From: Deltaproteobacteria bacterium
GTDB lineage: Bacteria; Desulfobacterota; Dissulfuribacteria; Dissulfuribacterales; QOAL01
Length of the DNA: 7,366 nt
Assembly (NCBI GenBank): GCA_015486425.1
Contig: WFRQ01000546.1
Coordinates: 1 to 7,366, forward strand
Direction: 5' to 3'
The notes under the pieces: generated by a model
Told to the model about the DNA's origin: nothing
Database searches by the model: none
The model's input: the letters and a program-made list of their open reading frames with translations, nothing else
Position numbers and translations under genes: made by a program
Shown here: piece after piece, positions 4,552 to 7,366 of the stretch
Layout: every line of letters starts with the position of its first letter
How positions within the stretch are numbered: the first letter of the stretch is position 1

Positions 4552-6207
4552 TTATGCTGCCTCTTCATGAGGCAGATATTTGTAGCGATTGACCACATTG
4601 CCCTTTCTGTCGCACAGGGTTGCGGTGTCTCCTTCATTATTCCAGATAGCGATGCCGCTGCCCCAGAATAGATCAGTTGCTGTATTAGTCCCGGCCCTGG
4701 TCCAGACACGTACTTTGTCTCCTGGATTTAACACGAATTCAGGGAACCGGAATGTGTGAGCTGCCCTGTCGGTTAATGTCCAGTTGCCCATATCAACGGC
4801 ATCAGTGCCCTTGTTCTGTATCACTACATACTCACGTGAAACGTCTCTGCCCGGGGTGCTGTATTCAATGTATGAAATCCTGACATCGCCGGTGCTCCTG
4901 CCTGAGAAACTCTGCGCTTCTCTTTCCGGCATGGACGCCTCCCCGGCAGTTTGATCACCTGTAATGTTTATGCCGGTTTCGCTTTGAATGATGCGTATGA
5001 CCATGAACTCACATGGGGCAGCAGGCGCAATGCCGATTTCCGTAACCACCATACCCGCATCGCGCACCTCAGATGGATTGGTTTCCTGGTCGCATTTTAC
5101 ATAAAAGGCCTCTTCCGGCGCTTTCCCCTTGAGCCCCCCCTGCTCAAACAGACCGTTCAGGTAGCCGGTAATCTCAAGTCTGATCCGTGCCCACAGCCTC
5201 TGGTCATTGGCCTCAAATATCACGTCAGACATGTTCAGCTCGATCCAGCGTCTGAGTGTGATAAAGATACGCCGAACGTTAACATGTCGCCAAGCAGGAT
5301 CGCCGCTCACTGTCCTTGCTCCCCATACCATGATGCCGCGGCCTGGAAAGACGCGAAGACAGTTTACGCCAGCCGGATTGAGGCGTCCCTGCTGTGTATT
5401 ATCTATGACTGTCTCAAGGTCCAGGACCCCATTAAGAACCTCGTTGGCAGGTGCCTTGTGGACTCCGGCCTGCTCATCGCTTCGTGCGTAGACGCCTGCA
5501 ACATGACCACATGGCGGAACGAAACTTCCCGTTGATGAGGGTCCATCAAGTATCCTTATCCATGGATAGTAGAGTGCTCCGTTGCTTCCCTTTAATCCTG
5601 CACACTGCCCAGTCACTTCATCTTCATCTGCATTGGGAAGGGAATCGAGTATGGCAAAACGGTCACCTGATTCCTGGCAGTGCTTCAGTACCTGGGCCTG
5701 CATGAGCCTGATTTCATCAGGGTCAGACACAGGGCTTTCAAAGTCCGGGCTCCACATTATGTCAGGGGCGCATACCAGATCCACGGTGTCCAGTGAGCGG
5801 CAGGTATCAAGGCCTGTTCCAAGCGCCTTGCCAGGTTTAACATTGCTGTTATCAAAGCAGATGATCTGCACGAAACACCGCCTGCCGCCGTTTTCAAAAA
5901 ATCCTCGCACCGCATGAACTGTGTATCCCCATGGCTCAAGGACGGAAAACGCATCCTGGAATTCAGACCAGAGGCAGAAACCCTGGGGCTCAGTCTCAGT
6001 ATCCCCGGCCTTTTTCCTGACCAGCCAGATGCCAGGGTCAGAGAAATTCCTCAGATGCAAATCCGCGGAGAGTGAATCAAAATGGTCTTTTGTGATAAAT
6101 CCCAGAAACACCGGTACACCTGTCTGGAGCTCAGGAGCCGGTTCAGATACAACCGTTTCCCTGTAGATTCCAGGTGTCAGATAGGTCTGTCTTTGGAATA
6201 TGGACAT
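4552..6207 (-). CDS. Contractile tail sheath protein B with C-terminal lamin-tail-like domain
   Basis: A 551-residue sheath subunit. Residues 1 to about 410 are the sheath: Y-L-T-P-G-I-Y (9-15), G-V-P-V-F-L-G-F-I-T-K (30-40), G-F-F-E-N-G-G-R-R-C-F-V (102-113), P-P-C-G-H-V-A-G-V-Y-A-R (231-242), G-V-H-K-A-P-A-N-E (248-256), N-P-A-G-V-N-C-L-R (277-285), Y-I/H-N-V-R-R-I-F-I region (309-316) and F-Y-V-K-C-D-x-E-T-N-P-S-E-V-R-D (368-383), then the last strand C-E-F-M-V-I-R-I. Such subunits form the outer helical sheath, contract, and drive the tube. Residues 411-440 are a polar linker, followed by a lamin-tail-like (LTD) domain at 441-546. The paralogue sheath A stops at the linker, so the LTD is an addition. 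ATG start with GGAG 6 nt upstream. Confidence 0.93.
   Translation of the reverse strand: MSIFQRQTYLTPGIYRETVVSEPAPELQTGVPVFLGFITKDHFDSLSADLHLRNFSDPGIWLVRKKAGDTETEPQGFCLWSEFQDAFSVLEPWGYTVHAVRGFFENGGRRCFVQIICFDNSNVKPGKALGTGLDTCRSLDTVDLVCAPDIMWSPDFESPVSDPDEIRLMQAQVLKHCQESGDRFAILDSLPNADEDEVTGQCAGLKGSNGALYYPWIRILDGPSSTGSFVPPCGHVAGVYARSDEQAGVHKAPANEVLNGVLDLETVIDNTQQGRLNPAGVNCLRVFPGRGIMVWGARTVSGDPAWRHVNVRRIFITLRRWIELNMSDVIFEANDQRLWARIRLEITGYLNGLFEQGGLKGKAPEEAFYVKCDQETNPSEVRDAGMVVTEIGIAPAAPCEFMVIRIIQSETGINITGDQTAGEASMPEREAQSFSGRSTGDVRISYIEYSTPGRDVSREYVVIQNKGTDAVDMGNWTLTDRAAHTFRFPEFVLNPGDKVRVWTRAGTNTATDLFWGSGIAIWNNEGDTATLCDRKGNVVNRYKYLPHEEAA
4570..4887 (-). other. Lamin-tail-like (LTD, Ig-fold) domain of sheath B
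   Basis: Residues 441-546 match the LTD pattern: V-x-I-S-Y-I-E-Y (442-449), E-Y-V-V-I-Q-N-K-G (459-467), V-D-M-G-N-W-T-L-T-D (471-480), F-R-F-P (486-489), L-N-P-G-D-K-V-R-V (493-501), W-N-N-E-G-D-T-A-T-L-C-D (522-533) and G-N-V-V-N-R-Y (536-542). Bacterial LTDs are Ig-like beta sandwiches seen mainly in exported proteins. Here it hangs from the sheath by a linker of about 30 residues. The call is from pattern only. Confidence 0.8.
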
Positions 6208-6325
6208 CCTTTACTCCAGCATTTCAGGTTGAGCATGTTGCTCAGGATCATCAGGTATATGCCTGTTACCTTCACAAATGCTTTATATGACCAGTCAGTT
6301 TCACTTGGTAATCAGGGGACATCCC
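6208..6325 (-). other. 118-bp spacer between the two sheath genes
   Basis: The largest gap in the operon. It holds the GGAG (6214-6217) for sheath B and small palindromes only (for example TGAGC/GCTCA at 6230-6244, 5 bp). I see no convincing promoter, terminator or gene; the longest open frames are about 16-25 codons. Confidence 0.6.
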
Positions 6326-7366
6326 TCAACTGCCCGGGCCTGCCCACTGGCTTATGCGGAAGATTACAAACTCGGCAGGTTTGACAACGGCTACACCTAT
6401 TTCAGTAACCACCTGTCCCAGGTCACGGACCTCAGGGGGATTGGTCTCTTCGTCGCACTTGACATAAAAGGCCTCGCTGGCCGTATTGCCGAACAGGGCT
6501 CCGGACCGCCATACATTAGTAAGAAACGCAGTTACATTTCTGGTTATCTTGGCCCATAGTGCAGGTGAATTGGGCTCAAAGACCACCCACTGTGTGCCTT
6601 CGTCAATGGATTCCCGCAGAAAGAGGAACAGGCGCCGGACGTTTATATACTTCCACTCACCATTAGCATCCCCTCCTATGGTGCGACCGCCCCATATACG
6701 AATGTTGCCGTTAAGGTCGCGGATACAGTTGACACCCTGGGGATTCAAACCGTCCTGCTGCGCCTTGCCTACCCTGTATTTGAGGCCCAGAGCTCCCAGT
6801 ACAGGTTCGTTGGCAGGAGCCTTGTGAACACCCCTGTTTGTATCGACTCTGGCATAGACACCAGCAACGTGACCGCTTGGCGGTACATACTGAAGGCCGT
6901 CGCCTCCGGGATTTTGAATTTTGGTGGCCGGATCAAATACCTGTATCCAGGGAAAGTAGAAGGCAGCATAGTCTGAGTTGTCAGGAAGCAAGTTATTTGC
7001 GTTGGAGGGATCAAGCAGCGTGAGATCAAGATCGCCTCCTGATTCAACCACCTCCGCACTGTCGAATATAGCAAAACGGTCGCCTGTGTTCTGTCTGCAG
7101 TGTGTGTCAATGGCTGAACGAACACTTGAATCTGCAATGCCGGGTGCAGCCACAATGGCTATTTCGTCAATTGCCTCAAACCTTTTCAAAGCCTTGGCCA
7201 CGTTTGCTGTTCCGCTTTCACGTACCACATAACAGCGGGTCCCCCCATTGTTAAAGAAGCCGTAAACTGCGTGGGCAAGCTTTCTCTGATCCGGATCAGT
7301 AGAAAAATCGCCGAAAAATTTCTTGAATTCTCCAAAGTTAGTGCAGAGTTTTACTTCACCTGCAGA
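6326..7366 (-). CDS. Contractile tail sheath protein A, partial (5' end outside window)
   Basis: 346 codons of a sheath subunit; the frame is open to the right edge, so about 65-70 N-terminal residues are missing by alignment to sheath B. Landmarks shared with sheath B: G-F-F-N-N-G-G-T-R-C-Y-V, P-P-S-G-H-V-A-G-V-Y-A-R, G-V-H-K-A-P-A-N-E, N-P-Q-G-V-N-C-I-R, Y-I-N-V-R-R-L-F-L-F-L-R and F-Y-V-K-C-D-E-E-T-N-P-P-E-V-R-D-L-G. It ends shortly after V-K-P-A-E-F-V-I-F-R-I with WAGPGS and has no lamin-tail domain, so this is the standard form, with a full length of about 410. GTG at 7228 is internal, not the start. Two sheath paralogues in a row recall afp2-4/pvc2-4, where several sheath genes are present. 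Its exact share of the particle cannot be told from this window. Confidence 0.93.
   Translation of the reverse strand, partial: SAGEVKLCTNFGEFKKFFGDFSTDPDQRKLAHAVYGFFNNGGTRCYVVRESGTANVAKALKRFEAIDEIAIVAAPGIADSSVRSAIDTHCRQNTGDRFAIFDSAEVVESGGDLDLTLLDPSNANNLLPDNSDYAAFYFPWIQVFDPATKIQNPGGDGLQYVPPSGHVAGVYARVDTNRGVHKAPANEPVLGALGLKYRVGKAQQDGLNPQGVNCIRDLNGNIRIWGGRTIGGDANGEWKYINVRRLFLFLRESIDEGTQWVVFEPNSPALWAKITRNVTAFLTNVWRSGALFGNTASEAFYVKCDEETNPPEVRDLGQVVTEIGVAVVKPAEFVIFRISQWAGPGS

Noticed and set aside
4951..5535. A 194-codon plus-strand open frame
   Set aside because: It lies wholly antisense to the well-conserved sheath B core.
6208..6325. Terminator or promoter in the inter-sheath spacer
   Set aside because: Only 4-5 bp palindromes are present, with no T tract after them and no convincing -35/-10 pair.
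1..7366. Ordinary myophage or type VI secretion locus
   Set aside because: Paralogous sheaths and tubes with a LysM adaptor, DUF6760 and no head, lysis or TssJLM-type genes point to an eCIS; however, the flanks are not visible, so a tailocin-like relative cannot be fully excluded.

Overview
The window holds part of an extracellular contractile injection system (eCIS; the Afp/PVC/MAC-type, phage-tail-like secretion particles). All nine genes lie on the minus strand and form one tight operon, read from right to left. The evidence is the gene content and order: two contractile sheath genes, a tube gene, a T4/P2-type tail assembly chaperone, a small FHWP-motif (DUF6760/GpE-like) gene, a second tube gene, a long low-complexity protein, a LysM tube/baseplate adaptor (Afp7 type) and the start of a late-control-D/VgrG-like hub (Afp8 type). 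Most gaps are 4-25 bp and two junctions are ATGA stop/start overlaps. The one larger gap (118 bp) separates the two sheath genes. The window cuts both ends of the operon, so the first tube (if there is one upstream), gp25, spike tip, gp6-like baseplate, fibre, tape measure, ATPase and toxins cannot be assessed.

The host looks bacterial: there are AGGAGG-like ribosome binding sites, GTG and TTG starts and no introns. Base composition is balanced. I cannot name the taxon; eCIS of this layout are widespread in environmental bacteria and some archaea.

Layout from right to left: 7366-6326 sheath A (5' end missing); 6207-4552 sheath B, which carries an extra C-terminal lamin-tail-like Ig domain; 4536-4099 tube 1; 4102-3737 assembly chaperone; 3740-3564 DUF6760/GpE-like protein; 3559-3119 tube 2; 3093-1147 a 648-aa disordered repeat protein; 1142-525 LysM adaptor; 515-1 hub protein (3' end missing). 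In the inferred particle, the tube proteins stack inside the sheath, the LysM adaptor and hub form the tube/baseplate junction, and the chaperone pair helps assembly.

Three points stand out. (1) At the chaperone/DUF6760 junction there is an in-frame heptamer C CCG GGG, one codon before the chaperone stop. It is followed 8 nt later by a 12-bp stem-loop with a single bulge, and the next gene is in the -1 frame. This is the layout of a programmed -1 frameshift, as in the tail assembly genes of lambda and P2, and appears to be present here in an injection-system operon. (2) Sheath B is fused to a lamin-tail-like domain while its neighbour sheath A is not, which suggests a particle with decorated sheath rings. 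(3) The 648-aa protein contains several diverged copies of an II-x-R-(4)-P-x-G motif, nine [ILV]-Q-[RQK] motifs and a C-terminal charged helix. Its function is unknown, and its place between tube 2 and the adaptor makes it part of the system.
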